DNA from: Streptomyces sp. NBC_01197
Lineage (GTDB): Bacteria; Actinomycetota; Actinomycetes; Streptomycetales; Streptomycetaceae
DNA: 64,000 nucleotides
Reading direction: 5' to 3'
Assembly (NCBI RefSeq): GCF_036010505.1
Contig: NZ_CP108569.1
Location: 6,172,501 to 6,236,500 of the forward strand
Shown here: positions 20,057-30,257 of the stretch, one piece after another
Numbering within the stretch: position 1 is the first letter of the stretch
Layout: the number at the start of each line of letters is the position of its first letter
Position numbers and translations under genes: made by a program
The notes under the pieces: generated by a model
Databases searched by the model: none
What the model saw: only the letters and a program-made list of their open reading frames with translations
Told to the model about the DNA's origin: nothing

Positions 20057-21502
20057 TCAGAACCAGTTGGCCGGATTCGCCTTTTTCGCAAGGCTCTTCG
20101 CACCGTGGGCGATCCCGGACCCGACCTTGGATGCCTTGCTGCCGACCCAGTCCGCCGCTTTCCCCGCACCCTTCTTGATGTCGTCCCAGTGCTCGACGAC
20201 CTTCGCGCCACCGTAGATGAGCCCGGTGCCGACAGCGAGACCGATCGTGATGGGGTTGGGCGCGATCATGGCTGCGGTCATCGAGGCGTTGAAACCCACC
20301 TCGGCGACGTCCGCGACATACCCGGCGCCGTTCCTCTTGAACGCCTCGACCGGGTTGCCCTGGGAGATGACGTTCGCGGCGCTGAGACCCGTCGAGGCGA
20401 CACCACCGACGATGCCGGCCCCGCGGAGGAAACCCGCTGTCCTGGCCGCGGTGCCCAGGCCCGTACGGAAGGCAGAAGCACCCTCCACCGCATTGGGGAG
20501 GCTGTTCGTGAACCGCTGTACGTTGCTCGCCTTCGAGAACACCTTTACCAGGCTCGCGCCCCCCGCGCGTGTGACGGCTTGGCCGGAGTGGGAGAACCCG
20601 CCGTAGGTCTTGGCCAGCTCATCCGATCCGACCAGGAAGTCGATGACCCCGTTGGCGCCCATACCGCGGACCATACGAGTCGATCGGAACGTGTTCCAGG
20701 CCTCGCCGAAGAGGTCCCCTCGGACCCCCGTCGTCAGGGGAATCCGGGAGGCGCTCTGATAGATCGAGCTCCGCGAGAGGAGGTTCCCGAGCTGTCCGGG
20801 CAGCCAGCTGCCGGGCGCGCTGAGGGAACGAATCTTCGGCGCCCACTTGATGAGGGCGTTTCCTCCCTTGCGCAGCAGAGCGTTGTTCGAAGCGCGGAGC
20901 ATGGTGCCTGCGCGGATCTTCCACGCCCTGACGGCACCCTTCTGCAGGTTGTTCCCGACGAGCACCTTGGTCAGGGACGAACCCTGGATCGTGACGACTG
21001 CCGTGGCCGCGGTAATGGAAGTCCAGTCGCCGAACAGGCCGAGAAGCGTGTCGACGGTCGCTTCGTGCGGCTGAAGTCCCGGAATTCTCGATAGGGCATG
21101 AGACTCAAGGCGCTGAATCCAGTCGTTGAGGGATTCGTCCCTCTGCCTCTTGAACTCGAAAGCCTTCGGATCGGTGCTGGCCGCCATCGAGTTGGCCAGC
21201 AGGAGAGTGTCCGGATTGAGTCCTTCGCCCTGATATTTCTTGAGGTCCCGGGGGCTGAATCCGGCCCACCGCAGCCCAGCTTCGGGGTCCCCGTTCTCCA
21301 GCCGACCGATTGTGGCCCGCTTGCGGAGGTCGGGTGCCGTGTCGGAAACCCAGGAGCGCAGAGGCCTGAGGGACGTCAGATGGCTCGTCACGCCCAGCTG
21401 CGAAGCTCGCGTGAAAGCTTCGTCGACTTTGTCATGGACCCCGCCCCGGCCGTCGAGCAGCTTGGCGAGATTATCCATGTCATCCGGATTGACTGTTCTC
21501 AA
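20057..21502 (-). CDS. WXG100/polymorphic-toxin-like secreted protein candidate
   Basis: 481 aa, starting at TTG 21502 (GGGGGAG eight bases upstream). The N-terminal 60-70 residues are helical, with a WVSD turn (RSWVSDTAPDLRKRA) resembling WXG/LXG helical hairpins. The centre is rich in Gly/Ala/Ser helices. The C-terminal part has a glycine-rich hydrophobic hairpin (APNPITIGLAVGTGLIYGG) and VEHWDDIKKGAGKAADWVGS, a pattern frequent in Streptomyces secreted WXG-type proteins. No nuclease or other toxin active site is recognised. Type VII secretion is possible but unproven, and no ESX gene is nearby. Confidence 0.65.
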   Translation of the reverse strand: MRTVNPDDMDNLAKLLDGRGGVHDKVDEAFTRASQLGVTSHLTSLRPLRSWVSDTAPDLRKRATIGRLENGDPEAGLRWAGFSPRDLKKYQGEGLNPDTLLLANSMAASTDPKAFEFKRQRDESLNDWIQRLESHALSRIPGLQPHEATVDTLLGLFGDWTSITAATAVVTIQGSSLTKVLVGNNLQKGAVRAWKIRAGTMLRASNNALLRKGGNALIKWAPKIRSLSAPGSWLPGQLGNLLSRSSIYQSASRIPLTTGVRGDLFGEAWNTFRSTRMVRGMGANGVIDFLVGSDELAKTYGGFSHSGQAVTRAGGASLVKVFSKASNVQRFTNSLPNAVEGASAFRTGLGTAARTAGFLRGAGIVGGVASTGLSAANVISQGNPVEAFKRNGAGYVADVAEVGFNASMTAAMIAPNPITIGLAVGTGLIYGGAKVVEHWDDIKKGAGKAADWVGSKASKVGSGIAHGAKSLAKKANPANWF

Positions 21503-21819
21503 GATGCGCTCCCCCCGGGGCGAATGGGCGCTCCATTCTAGGCATCCCGTCCAGGCAGCCCGACATCGTTTTCTTGAAGAGGCAGGCGCGGACGATGTCG
21601 CCGATCCGGCCGGGGCTGAGCGTGACGTGCCGGAACGCCCGCTGATGGACTGCCCCGGCCGTAAGCGTTGATGACGACCGGGGAGATCCGATACGCAAAG
21701 GGTGAGCCGTTGGCAGGGGGCAAGAATCCCGCTATCGCGTCATGAACGCCACGCCGACGACACCACGGCGTGGCGCGGGATACGACACGGAAGACGGGAC
21801 CCTGCCGTCCGGCCGCAGG
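21503..21819. other. Intergenic region, no gene seen
   Basis: 317 bp between the WXG-like gene and the GH15 gene, both on the minus strand. Short frames here are not supported by start context or codon pattern. It probably carries the promoter of the WXG-like gene; no clear -10/-35 is assigned. Confidence 0.45.
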
Positions 21820-23622
21820 TCACCCTCCGTAGGCCCCCGAGGCCGTGAGCCGCAGCGCGGTGTCGATCAGCGGCACGTGGCTGAAGGCCTGCGGGAAGTT
21901 GCCCACCTGGCGCTGGAGCCTGGGATCCCACTCCTCGGCGAGCAGCCCGAGGTCGTTGCGGAGCCCGAGCAGCTTCTCGAAGAGCTTGCGCGCCTCGTCC
22001 ACCCGCCCGATCATCGCCAGGTCGTCGGCGAGCCAGAACGAGCAGGCCAGGAAGGCCCCCTCGTCGCCCTCCAGGCCGTCGACGCCCGCGGCGCCGCCCG
22101 TGGTCGGATAGCGCAGGACGAAACCGTCCGGGGTGGACAGTTCGCGCTGGATGGCCTCGACGGTGCCGATCACGCGCTTGTCGTCCGGCGGCAGGAACCC
22201 CATCTGCGGGATGAGCAGCAGGGACGCGTCCAGCTCCTTCGAGCCGTAGGACTGCGTGAAGGTGTTGCGTTCCTTGTCGTAGCCACGCTCGCAGACATCG
22301 CGGTGGATGTCGTCGCGCAGCTCGCGCCAGCGATCGAGGGGCCCGTCGGCGTCCCCGGACTCGATCAGCTTGATGGTCCGGTCGACGGCGACCCAGGCCA
22401 TCACCTTGGAGTGCACGAAGTGGCGGCGCGGTCCGCGCACCTCCCAGATGCCCTCGTCAGGCTGGTCCCAGTGGCCCTCCAGATACCGGATCAGCTTGAT
22501 CTGGAGCAGCGACGCGTAGTCGCTGCGGGCGAGCCCCGTCATATGGGCGAGATGGAGGGCCTCGGTGACTTCGCCGTACACATCCAGCTGGAGCTGTCCG
22601 GCCGCGCCGTTGCCCACCCGGACGGGGGTGGAGTTCTCGTACCCCGGCAGCCAGTCCAGCTCCGCCTCGCCGAGCTCGCGCTCCCCGGCGATCCCGTACA
22701 TGATCTGCAGGTTCTCCGGGTCGCCCGCGACGGCTCGCAGCAGCCACTCGCGCCAGGCGCGGGCCTCCTCGCGGTAGCCGGTGCGCAGCAGCGAGGAGAG
22801 CGTGATCGCCGCGTCGCGGAGCCAGGTGTAGCGGTAGTCCCAGTTGCGGGAGCCGCCGATGTCCTCGGGCAGTGAGGTCGTCGGCGCGGCGACGATGCCG
22901 CCGGTCGGCGCGTAGGTGAGTGCCTTGAGGGTGATCAGTGAGCGGACCACGGCCTCGCGGTAGGGGCCGTGGTACGTGCACTGCTCGACCCAGTCGCGCC
23001 AGAAGTCCTCGGTCGCCACCAGCGAGTTCTCGGGCTCGGGCAGCGCGGGCGGGGCCTTGTGCGAGGGCTCCCAGCTGATGGTGAAGGCGATCCTGTCACC
23101 CGGTCCGACGGTGAAGTCGGAGTACGTCGTGAGGTCCTCGCCGTAGGTGTCGGCCGAGGTGTCCAGCCACACCGAGTCGGGCCCCGCGACCGCGACCGTG
23201 CGCCCGTCCACCTTGTGGACCCAGGGCGTCACCCGCCCGTAGCTGAACCGCATCCGGAGTGCGGAGCGCATCGGGACGCGCCCGCTCACCCCTTCCACGA
23301 TCCGGATCAGCTGGGGGGCGCCGTCACGCGGCGGCATGAAATCCGTCACGCGGACGGTGCCGCGTGGCGTGTCCCACTCCGATTCGAGGATCAGTGAATC
23401 CCCGCGGTAGCGGCGCCGGTCCGCGACCGGCGGACATGCCGAAGGGGCATGTGCGGGTCCCAGCCGCCAGAAACCGTTTTCCTCGGTTCCCAGCAGTCCG
23501 GCAAAGACGGCGTGCGAGTCGAAGCGGGGCAGGCACAGCCAGTCGGCCGTGCCGTCCCGGCAGACCAGGGCGGCGGTCTGCATGTCTCCGATGAGTGCGT
23601 AATCCTCGATGCGCCCGGCCAC
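21820..23622 (-). CDS. Glycoside hydrolase family 15 (glucoamylase/trehalase-like)
   Basis: 600 aa. GTG 23622 gives VAGRIEDYALIGDMQTAALV, the family N-terminus, with GGAG 7 nt upstream. It has the N-terminal beta-sandwich followed by an (alpha/alpha)6 barrel with GGSRNWDYRYTWLRDAA, the catalytic-acid region PDEGIWEVRG and the catalytic-base region LLAEEWDPR. Mycobacterial homologues (Rv2402 type) are trehalases; glucoamylase activity on maltooligosaccharides is the other option. No signal peptide, so it is cytoplasmic. It is divergent from pyrG. Confidence 0.92.
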   Translation of the reverse strand: MAGRIEDYALIGDMQTAALVCRDGTADWLCLPRFDSHAVFAGLLGTEENGFWRLGPAHAPSACPPVADRRRYRGDSLILESEWDTPRGTVRVTDFMPPRDGAPQLIRIVEGVSGRVPMRSALRMRFSYGRVTPWVHKVDGRTVAVAGPDSVWLDTSADTYGEDLTTYSDFTVGPGDRIAFTISWEPSHKAPPALPEPENSLVATEDFWRDWVEQCTYHGPYREAVVRSLITLKALTYAPTGGIVAAPTTSLPEDIGGSRNWDYRYTWLRDAAITLSSLLRTGYREEARAWREWLLRAVAGDPENLQIMYGIAGERELGEAELDWLPGYENSTPVRVGNGAAGQLQLDVYGEVTEALHLAHMTGLARSDYASLLQIKLIRYLEGHWDQPDEGIWEVRGPRRHFVHSKVMAWVAVDRTIKLIESGDADGPLDRWRELRDDIHRDVCERGYDKERNTFTQSYGSKELDASLLLIPQMGFLPPDDKRVIGTVEAIQRELSTPDGFVLRYPTTGGAAGVDGLEGDEGAFLACSFWLADDLAMIGRVDEARKLFEKLLGLRNDLGLLAEEWDPRLQRQVGNFPQAFSHVPLIDTALRLTASGAYGG

Positions 23623-24063
23623 GTGCAATCTCCAGTCGAACGGCCACGTCGCCCCTCGGGGCGCTTGTGTTGCAGTCAGGGGCTCTTTGAACAGCGCTGA
23701 CGAGCGCCGGCGGGCGCAAGTTCCGGAGAACGGGCGGGGGTGTGCCGGCTTCCGGCCGTCTCGGCAGCGAGTGTCCGAGCAGGATACGACGCACTCAGGT
23801 GATCTGCATGACCTGCCGGGCACCGTGGCGGGACCGAACGGGTGAGTGTTGGATGACCGGGTTGCGGTCATCCTGTGAAGGTTGAGCTGTGTGTGGCGGA
23901 GACGGTGCTGTGCGTGGCCGGAAGCAGTCTCCCGCCGTCGCTGATACCCTGGTGGCCCGTGGACCGGTGGTCATTACGCCCCGAACCGCAGCGACGGCAC
24001 CCCCGGAAATCTCCGGGCTCCGTGTCGGCACGCACTCCAGATCGCGACCACGGGAGCCCCCTC
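23623..24063. other. Divergent promoter region of GH15 gene and pyrG
   Basis: 441 bp. It contains the perfect inverted repeat at 23851-23873 and a small CCCGGA/TCCGGG stem at 24002-24017 just before the pyrG ribosome-binding site. In-frame codons upstream of pyrG to 23875 are not conserved coding sequence by appearance. No RNA gene is recognised. Confidence 0.5.
23851..23873. promoter_or_regulatory. Inverted repeat, operator or hairpin candidate
   Basis: GGATGACC and GGTCATCC are perfect 8-bp arms separated by 7 bases. The repeat lies 190 bp before pyrG and 229 bp before the GH15 start, a position that suits an operator for either gene. Confidence 0.4.
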
Positions 24064-25728
<1,665 letters not shown>

Positions 25729-25753
25729 CACGCGGGCACGGGCGTTACGGTTG

Positions 25754-25788
25754 ACCGGGGCGGGGTTCTCATGAGCCCCCGCCCCGGT
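25754..25788 (+). terminator. pyrG terminator
   Basis: A 12-bp perfect GC-rich stem (arms 25754-25765 and 25777-25788) is followed by a short T-rich stretch. It lies 25 bp after the pyrG stop and just before the Nudix gene. Confidence 0.7.
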
Positions 25789-25812
25789 TTCCGCTTTTGA
25801 GAGGACGCTTCC

Positions 25813-26439
25813 ATGGCCATCAGGGACACCGCAGAGGAATGGCAGGTCACCGCGACCACCACCCCCTTCACCGGGAACAAGACCAGCGTCCGCACCGACG
25901 ACGTGGTGATGCCCGACGGGACCGTCGTACACCGCGACTACCAGGTCCACCCCGGCTCGGTTGCCGTCCTCGCCCTGGACGACGACGGCAAGGTCATCGT
26001 CCTGCGCCAGTACCGCCATCCCGTACGGCAGAAGCTCTGGGAGATCCCGGCGGGGCTGCTCGACGTCCCCGGCGAGAACCCGCTGCACGCCGCGCAGCGC
26101 GAGCTCTACGAAGAGGCGCACGTCAAGGCCGAGGACTGGCGGGTGCTCGCCGATGTGTACCCGACGCCGGGCGGCTGCGACGAAGCCGTACGGATCTTCC
26201 TCGCCCGTGAGGTCTCCGAGGCCGAGGGCGCGCGCTTCGAGGTCTCCGAGGAGGAGGCGGACATGGAGCACGCCCGGGTCGAGCCCGCGGAGCTCGTACG
26301 GGGCGCACTTGCCGGAGAGCTGCACAACACCTGTCTGGTCGTGGGGGCCCTGGCGCTCACCGCCGCCCTCAACGGCGACGGCCTGGACGCCCTTCGCCCC
26401 GCCGACGCTCCCTGGCCCGCCCGGCCCTTCGAGGCGTAG
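25813..26439 (+). CDS. Nudix hydrolase (ADP-ribose pyrophosphatase-like)
   Basis: 208 aa. The Nudix region GLLDVPGENPLHAAQREL continues YEEAH; relative to the consensus GX5EX7REUXEEXGU it has one extra residue before the first Glu and His in place of the last Gly. The same one-residue insertion (GLLDVAGE) occurs in Rv1700 of M. tuberculosis, the syntenic gene after pyrG, an ADP-ribose pyrophosphatase. Probable reaction: ADP-ribose to AMP and ribose 5-phosphate. Confidence 0.88.
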   Translation: MAIRDTAEEWQVTATTTPFTGNKTSVRTDDVVMPDGTVVHRDYQVHPGSVAVLALDDDGKVIVLRQYRHPVRQKLWEIPAGLLDVPGENPLHAAQRELYEEAHVKAEDWRVLADVYPTPGGCDEAVRIFLAREVSEAEGARFEVSEEEADMEHARVEPAELVRGALAGELHNTCLVVGALALTAALNGDGLDALRPADAPWPARPFEA

Positions 26440-26626
26440 CACCGTGGAACCCGGTACTGAGCAGGAGTTCTTCGGCTGCTGATCTGATGATCTGTTGATC
26501 CGATTGAGGGACATGCCTACTGTGCTCGCCCCGCCCCGCCTGGTTCGTCTGGATACGTGAACTACGCTCGGCACCGTCCCGTCCGGGCCCCCGGCGGGCC
26601 GGTGCGCAGGCGGACGGAGCGAGCCC

Positions 26627-28624
26627 GTGACGGATCAGGCGGTGGACGCGGTCGACCGGGTCACGACATCGGACGCCGACCGGACGACCGGTCACTTCTT
26701 CGGCAGGCAGCGGGAGTTGAAGGCGCTGCGCGCCGACATCGAGCGGGCAGGTCTGGACACCATGGCCGGCCGCAAGGGCGCCCGCCCCCGGGTGCTGCTC
26801 ATCGCGGGAAAACCGGGGTCGGGGCGGAGCGCACTCGCCGCCGAACTGGCCGGACAGCTCACCGCCGACTACCCGGACGGGGTGCTGAGCGTCCGGCTCA
26901 CCACACCCGGCGGCGAGCGGGTGCCCGACGGGGACACCGCACGCCGGCTGCTCGGCGCGCTCGGCGTCCCGGCTCCCGCGGGCGCCGCCGACGACGACCT
27001 CACCGAGCTGGTACGCGAGGCACTGGCCGTCCGTCGTGTCCTGCTCGTCCTGGACGACGCGGCCGACGCCGGACAGGTCGATCCCTTCCTCCCCGACGTC
27101 TCGGACTCGCTGGTGGTGGCCGTCTCCACCGGCCCGCTGACCGGTATCCCCGACGTCAGGCCCTGCACGCTCGGCGGTCTGGACACCGGGTCCGCCGTCG
27201 GGCTGCTGGGAGATTTCACGGGCGCGGTCCGCATCACCGTGGACCCGCGGACCGCCGAGGCGCTGTCCGAGGAGTGCGGCGGGCAGCCCGCGGCACTGGT
27301 GCTGCTCGGCGGCTGGCTCGCCGCCAGGCCCAAGCTGTCGGTCGCGGACGTCGCCCAGCAGTTCCGGAACCTGCCCGACGAAGCCGACGAGCCGGCCGCC
27401 GCCCGACCGCTGGCCCGTGCCTTCCGGTTCGTGTACGGCTCGCTCCCGCAGCCGGCCGCCCGGATACTGCGGCTGCTCACCCTCGCCCCCGCCGGACTGG
27501 CCGACGCGCACACGGCGTCCGCGCTGGCCGGCTGCTCGGTGTCCGCCGCCCGGTCCACTCTGGAGGACTTCGCCGGGCTCGGCCTGCTGCGCGCCTGTCC
27601 GGAGGGGCAGTTCGAGGTGCCGGGCTGCCTCGCCCCGCTGCTCCGCGGGCTGATGGAGGCCCAGGACCGGCCCGCCGAGGTGCAGCTGGCCAGGGCGCGG
27701 CTGCTGGAGCGGACCGTGCGGCTGCTCCAGTCCTGCCGTGCGGTCACCGACCCGGACGGCTCGCCGTCCCGTAAGAAGCTGGCCGGGCTGCCCCGCACAC
27801 TGCGCTTCGCGAACGCCCCGGCCGCCGCCGAGTGGCTCCGGCTGCGGGAGCCCGCGCTGCTCGCGAGCGCACGGCTGGCCGTCGCGGACGGCGAGCTGGA
27901 CACGCTGGCCAGACGGCTGGTCGCCGCGTTCGTACGGGCCCTGACCGCGCACCGGGGCGCCGAGGCGGCCGCAGCCGAGCTGTACGGGCTCCACCAGCTG
28001 GTCCTGGGCGTCGCCGAGCGGCGCGGACTGCACCGGGAGCAGGCGGCGGCGCTGCTGAACCTCGCCGATCTCGACGCGCGGACCGGCCGCACCCACGACG
28101 CCCTGACCCGCTACCGGGCCGCGCTGGACGCCGGACGGGCGGCAAATGACCCGTACGCGATCGGCCGGGCGACGGAATCCGTCGGCGGCGCCTACCAGGA
28201 GCTGGGGGACTGGCAGCGGGCCTGTGACTGGTACGGGCGAGCGCTCTCCCAGCGGCAGGCGCGAGGAGAGCCGGCGGACGAGTCCCGGCTCCACGGACGG
28301 CTCGGCGCCGTGCACACGTACGCGGGCCACTACACCGACGCGCTGCGCAGCTGGCGGGCCGCCGTGGCCGGATACCGCAGGGCGGGAGACCTGCCGGCCC
28401 AGGCGCGGGCGCTCAGCGAGGTGGCCCGGGTGCAGGAGTACGCGGGGCGCCCGGACGAGTCGCTCCGTACCTGCACGGAGGCGATGGAGTGGGCCTGCCG
28501 CGCCGATGACGTGCGGCTTCAGGCGGCACTGCATCTGCGGCTCGCCGACACCCTGGAGCGGCTGGGCGACTCGGCGGCGGCACAGCTGCACCGCGGTTCG
28601 GCTGAGAGATTGCTGGCCGATTAG
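26627..28624 (+). CDS. STAND/NB-ARC-like ATPase with TPR repeats
   Basis: 665 aa. The N-terminal NTPase begins FFGRQREL with a Walker A-like loop GKPGSGRSAL, in which the usual invariant lysine is arginine. Walker B is VLLVLDDAAD. A winged-helix-like region (RFVYGSLPQPAARILRLLTL) follows. The last 220 residues are tetratricopeptide repeats (ATESVGGAYQELGDWQRACD, RLGAVHTYAGHYTDALRSW). The layout resembles SARP-type regulators without their DNA-binding domain. The Arg substitution may abolish ATP hydrolysis. The ligand or partner is unknown. Start GTG 26627 is preceded by GGAG. Confidence 0.82.
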   Translation: MTDQAVDAVDRVTTSDADRTTGHFFGRQRELKALRADIERAGLDTMAGRKGARPRVLLIAGKPGSGRSALAAELAGQLTADYPDGVLSVRLTTPGGERVPDGDTARRLLGALGVPAPAGAADDDLTELVREALAVRRVLLVLDDAADAGQVDPFLPDVSDSLVVAVSTGPLTGIPDVRPCTLGGLDTGSAVGLLGDFTGAVRITVDPRTAEALSEECGGQPAALVLLGGWLAARPKLSVADVAQQFRNLPDEADEPAAARPLARAFRFVYGSLPQPAARILRLLTLAPAGLADAHTASALAGCSVSAARSTLEDFAGLGLLRACPEGQFEVPGCLAPLLRGLMEAQDRPAEVQLARARLLERTVRLLQSCRAVTDPDGSPSRKKLAGLPRTLRFANAPAAAEWLRLREPALLASARLAVADGELDTLARRLVAAFVRALTAHRGAEAAAAELYGLHQLVLGVAERRGLHREQAAALLNLADLDARTGRTHDALTRYRAALDAGRAANDPYAIGRATESVGGAYQELGDWQRACDWYGRALSQRQARGEPADESRLHGRLGAVHTYAGHYTDALRSWRAAVAGYRRAGDLPAQARALSEVARVQEYAGRPDESLRTCTEAMEWACRADDVRLQAALHLRLADTLERLGDSAAAQLHRGSAERLLAD

Positions 28625-28804
28625 GGATTTGCCTACGAAATCCGTGGTCGCTCGACTGCAGATTATTGCTTTGAAAGGCTAGACAGCGCGAAGTCCTTCA
28701 TTAACACTGGTTTTGTCGCGTCCATCCGGGATGCCTCCAGCTCTGCTGTGCACCGCCGGATATGTGCGTCATCTCCCGAACGTCACCCCCCAGATTCAAG
28801 GACC

Positions 28805-29929
28805 GTGATCGACGTGCTGGTCGGCATCCCCCGCGAGGTCAAGAACAACGAGTTCCGGGTGGCCATCACCCCGGCAGGCGTGCACGAGCTGGTGCGCCAT
28901 GGACATCAGGTCGTCATCGAGCAGAGCGCGGGCCTCGGCTCTGCGATCACCGACGAGGAGTACGTGGCCGCAGGCGCGCGCATCCTCCCCACCGCCGACG
29001 AGGTGTGGGCCGCCGCTGATCTGCTGCTGAAGGTCAAGGAGCCGATCGCCGAGGAGTACCACCGCCTCCGCAAGGACCAGACGCTCTTCACCTACCTGCA
29101 CCTCGCCGCTTCCCGCGCGTGCACGGACGCCCTGCTGGAGTCCGGCACCACCGCCATCGCGTACGAGACGGTCGAGACGGCGAACCGCCAGCTGCCGCTG
29201 CTCGCCCCGATGTCGGAGGTGGCCGGCCGGCTCGCCCCGCAGGTCGGCGCGTACCACCTGATGCGCTCGGCGGGCGGCCGTGGTGTGCTGCCCGGCGGTG
29301 TGCCCGGTACGGCGGCGGGCGAGGCTGTCGTCATCGGCGGCGGCGTCTCCGGCTGGAACGCCACGCAGATCGCCATCGGCATGGGCTTCCACGTCACCCT
29401 GCTGGACAAGGACATCAACAAGCTCCGCGAGGCGGACCGGATCTTCGGCACCAAGGTGCAGACGATCGTCTCGAACGCCTTCGAGCTGGAGAAGGCTGTC
29501 GTCGCCGCCGACCTCGTCATCGGCGCCGTGCTCATCCCCGGGGCCAAGGCGCCGAAGCTCGTCACCAACGCGCTCGTCGCCAAGATGAAGCCCGGAAGTG
29601 TACTTGTCGACATTGCGATTGATCAGGGCGGCTGCTTCGAGGACTCCCGTCCGACCACGCACGCCGAGCCGACCTTCCAGGTCCACAACTCGGTGTTCTA
29701 CTGTGTGGCGAATATGCCGGGCGCGGTGCCGAGTACGTCGACTTATGCCCTCACCAACGCCACGCTCCCGTACATCGTGGAGCTCGCCAACCGGGGCTGG
29801 GAGGACGCCCTGCGCCGTGACCCCGCGCTCGCGCTGGGCCTCAACACGCATGACGGGCAGGTCGTTTACCGCTCGGTCGCCGAGGACCTCGGTCTTCCGC
29901 ACATCGAACTGAGCACCTTGCTCGGCTGA
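28805..29929 (+). CDS. ald: Alanine dehydrogenase
   Basis: 374 aa. MIDVLVGIPREVKNNEFRVA is the family N-terminus. Catalytic Lys in LLLKVKEP and His in FTYLHLAASR are present, with the NAD site VVIGGGVSGWNATQIAIGMG and VDIAIDQGGCFEDSRPTTH. It catalyses reversible oxidative deamination of L-alanine to pyruvate and ammonia with NAD. Start GTG 28805 lies close to AAGGA; GTG 28814 is possible. The 180-bp AT-richer upstream region probably holds the promoter. Confidence 0.95.
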   Translation: MIDVLVGIPREVKNNEFRVAITPAGVHELVRHGHQVVIEQSAGLGSAITDEEYVAAGARILPTADEVWAAADLLLKVKEPIAEEYHRLRKDQTLFTYLHLAASRACTDALLESGTTAIAYETVETANRQLPLLAPMSEVAGRLAPQVGAYHLMRSAGGRGVLPGGVPGTAAGEAVVIGGGVSGWNATQIAIGMGFHVTLLDKDINKLREADRIFGTKVQTIVSNAFELEKAVVAADLVIGAVLIPGAKAPKLVTNALVAKMKPGSVLVDIAIDQGGCFEDSRPTTHAEPTFQVHNSVFYCVANMPGAVPSTSTYALTNATLPYIVELANRGWEDALRRDPALALGLNTHDGQVVYRSVAEDLGLPHIELSTLLG

Positions 29930-29956
29930 CCCGTCAACACGCGTCGTCAATCTCAC

Positions 29957-29997
29957 GCAACCGGCCGGACCTTGCTCGCCGAGGTCCGGCCGGTTGC
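29957..29997 (+). terminator. ald terminator
   Basis: A perfect 16-bp inverted repeat (29957-29972 and 29982-29997) with a 9-base loop lies 28 bp after the ald stop. Confidence 0.85.
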
Positions 29998-30151
29998 GCG
30001 TCTGCCCTCTTTGCGCCCCTCGTTCAACTCGCCGTGAACGTAACCCTTTAGCCGTTTCGTACACCCGTGAAACCCGCCGAGTGATCCCTGTACGCCCTTG
30101 ACACCGGGGTGTTCCGTTGCCGACACATCGGGCCGGGTCCGGCGGATTGTG

Positions 30152-30181
30152 TTGCTGAGGACCGGTGACACGCCATAGAGT
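30152..30181 (+). promoter_or_regulatory. Candidate promoter of the parA-scpAB cluster
   Basis: TTGCTG (30152-30157) and TAGAGT (30176-30181) with 18-bp spacing fit a principal-sigma promoter, 77 bp before GTG 30258. The intergenic stretch 29930-30257 otherwise holds the ald terminator and no gene. Confidence 0.45.
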
Positions 30182-30257
30182 CGCCCATCGTCGGCATGGT
30201 GCCACGCTGACCTATCGATAAAGTTTCCTGGTCACGTCCAAGGAGGTAAGACGACTT

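Noticed and set aside
26369..28591. 740-codon antisense ORF over the STAND-TPR gene
   Set aside because: Gly/Gln/Arg-rich shadow with no start context; the sense gene has clear motifs.
30054..30073. GTTTC...GAAAC repeat upstream of the ParA-like gene as a parS site
   Set aside because: The arms are separated by ten bases, whereas parS is a compact 16-bp palindrome with GTTTCACGTGAAAC; only half-site resemblance.
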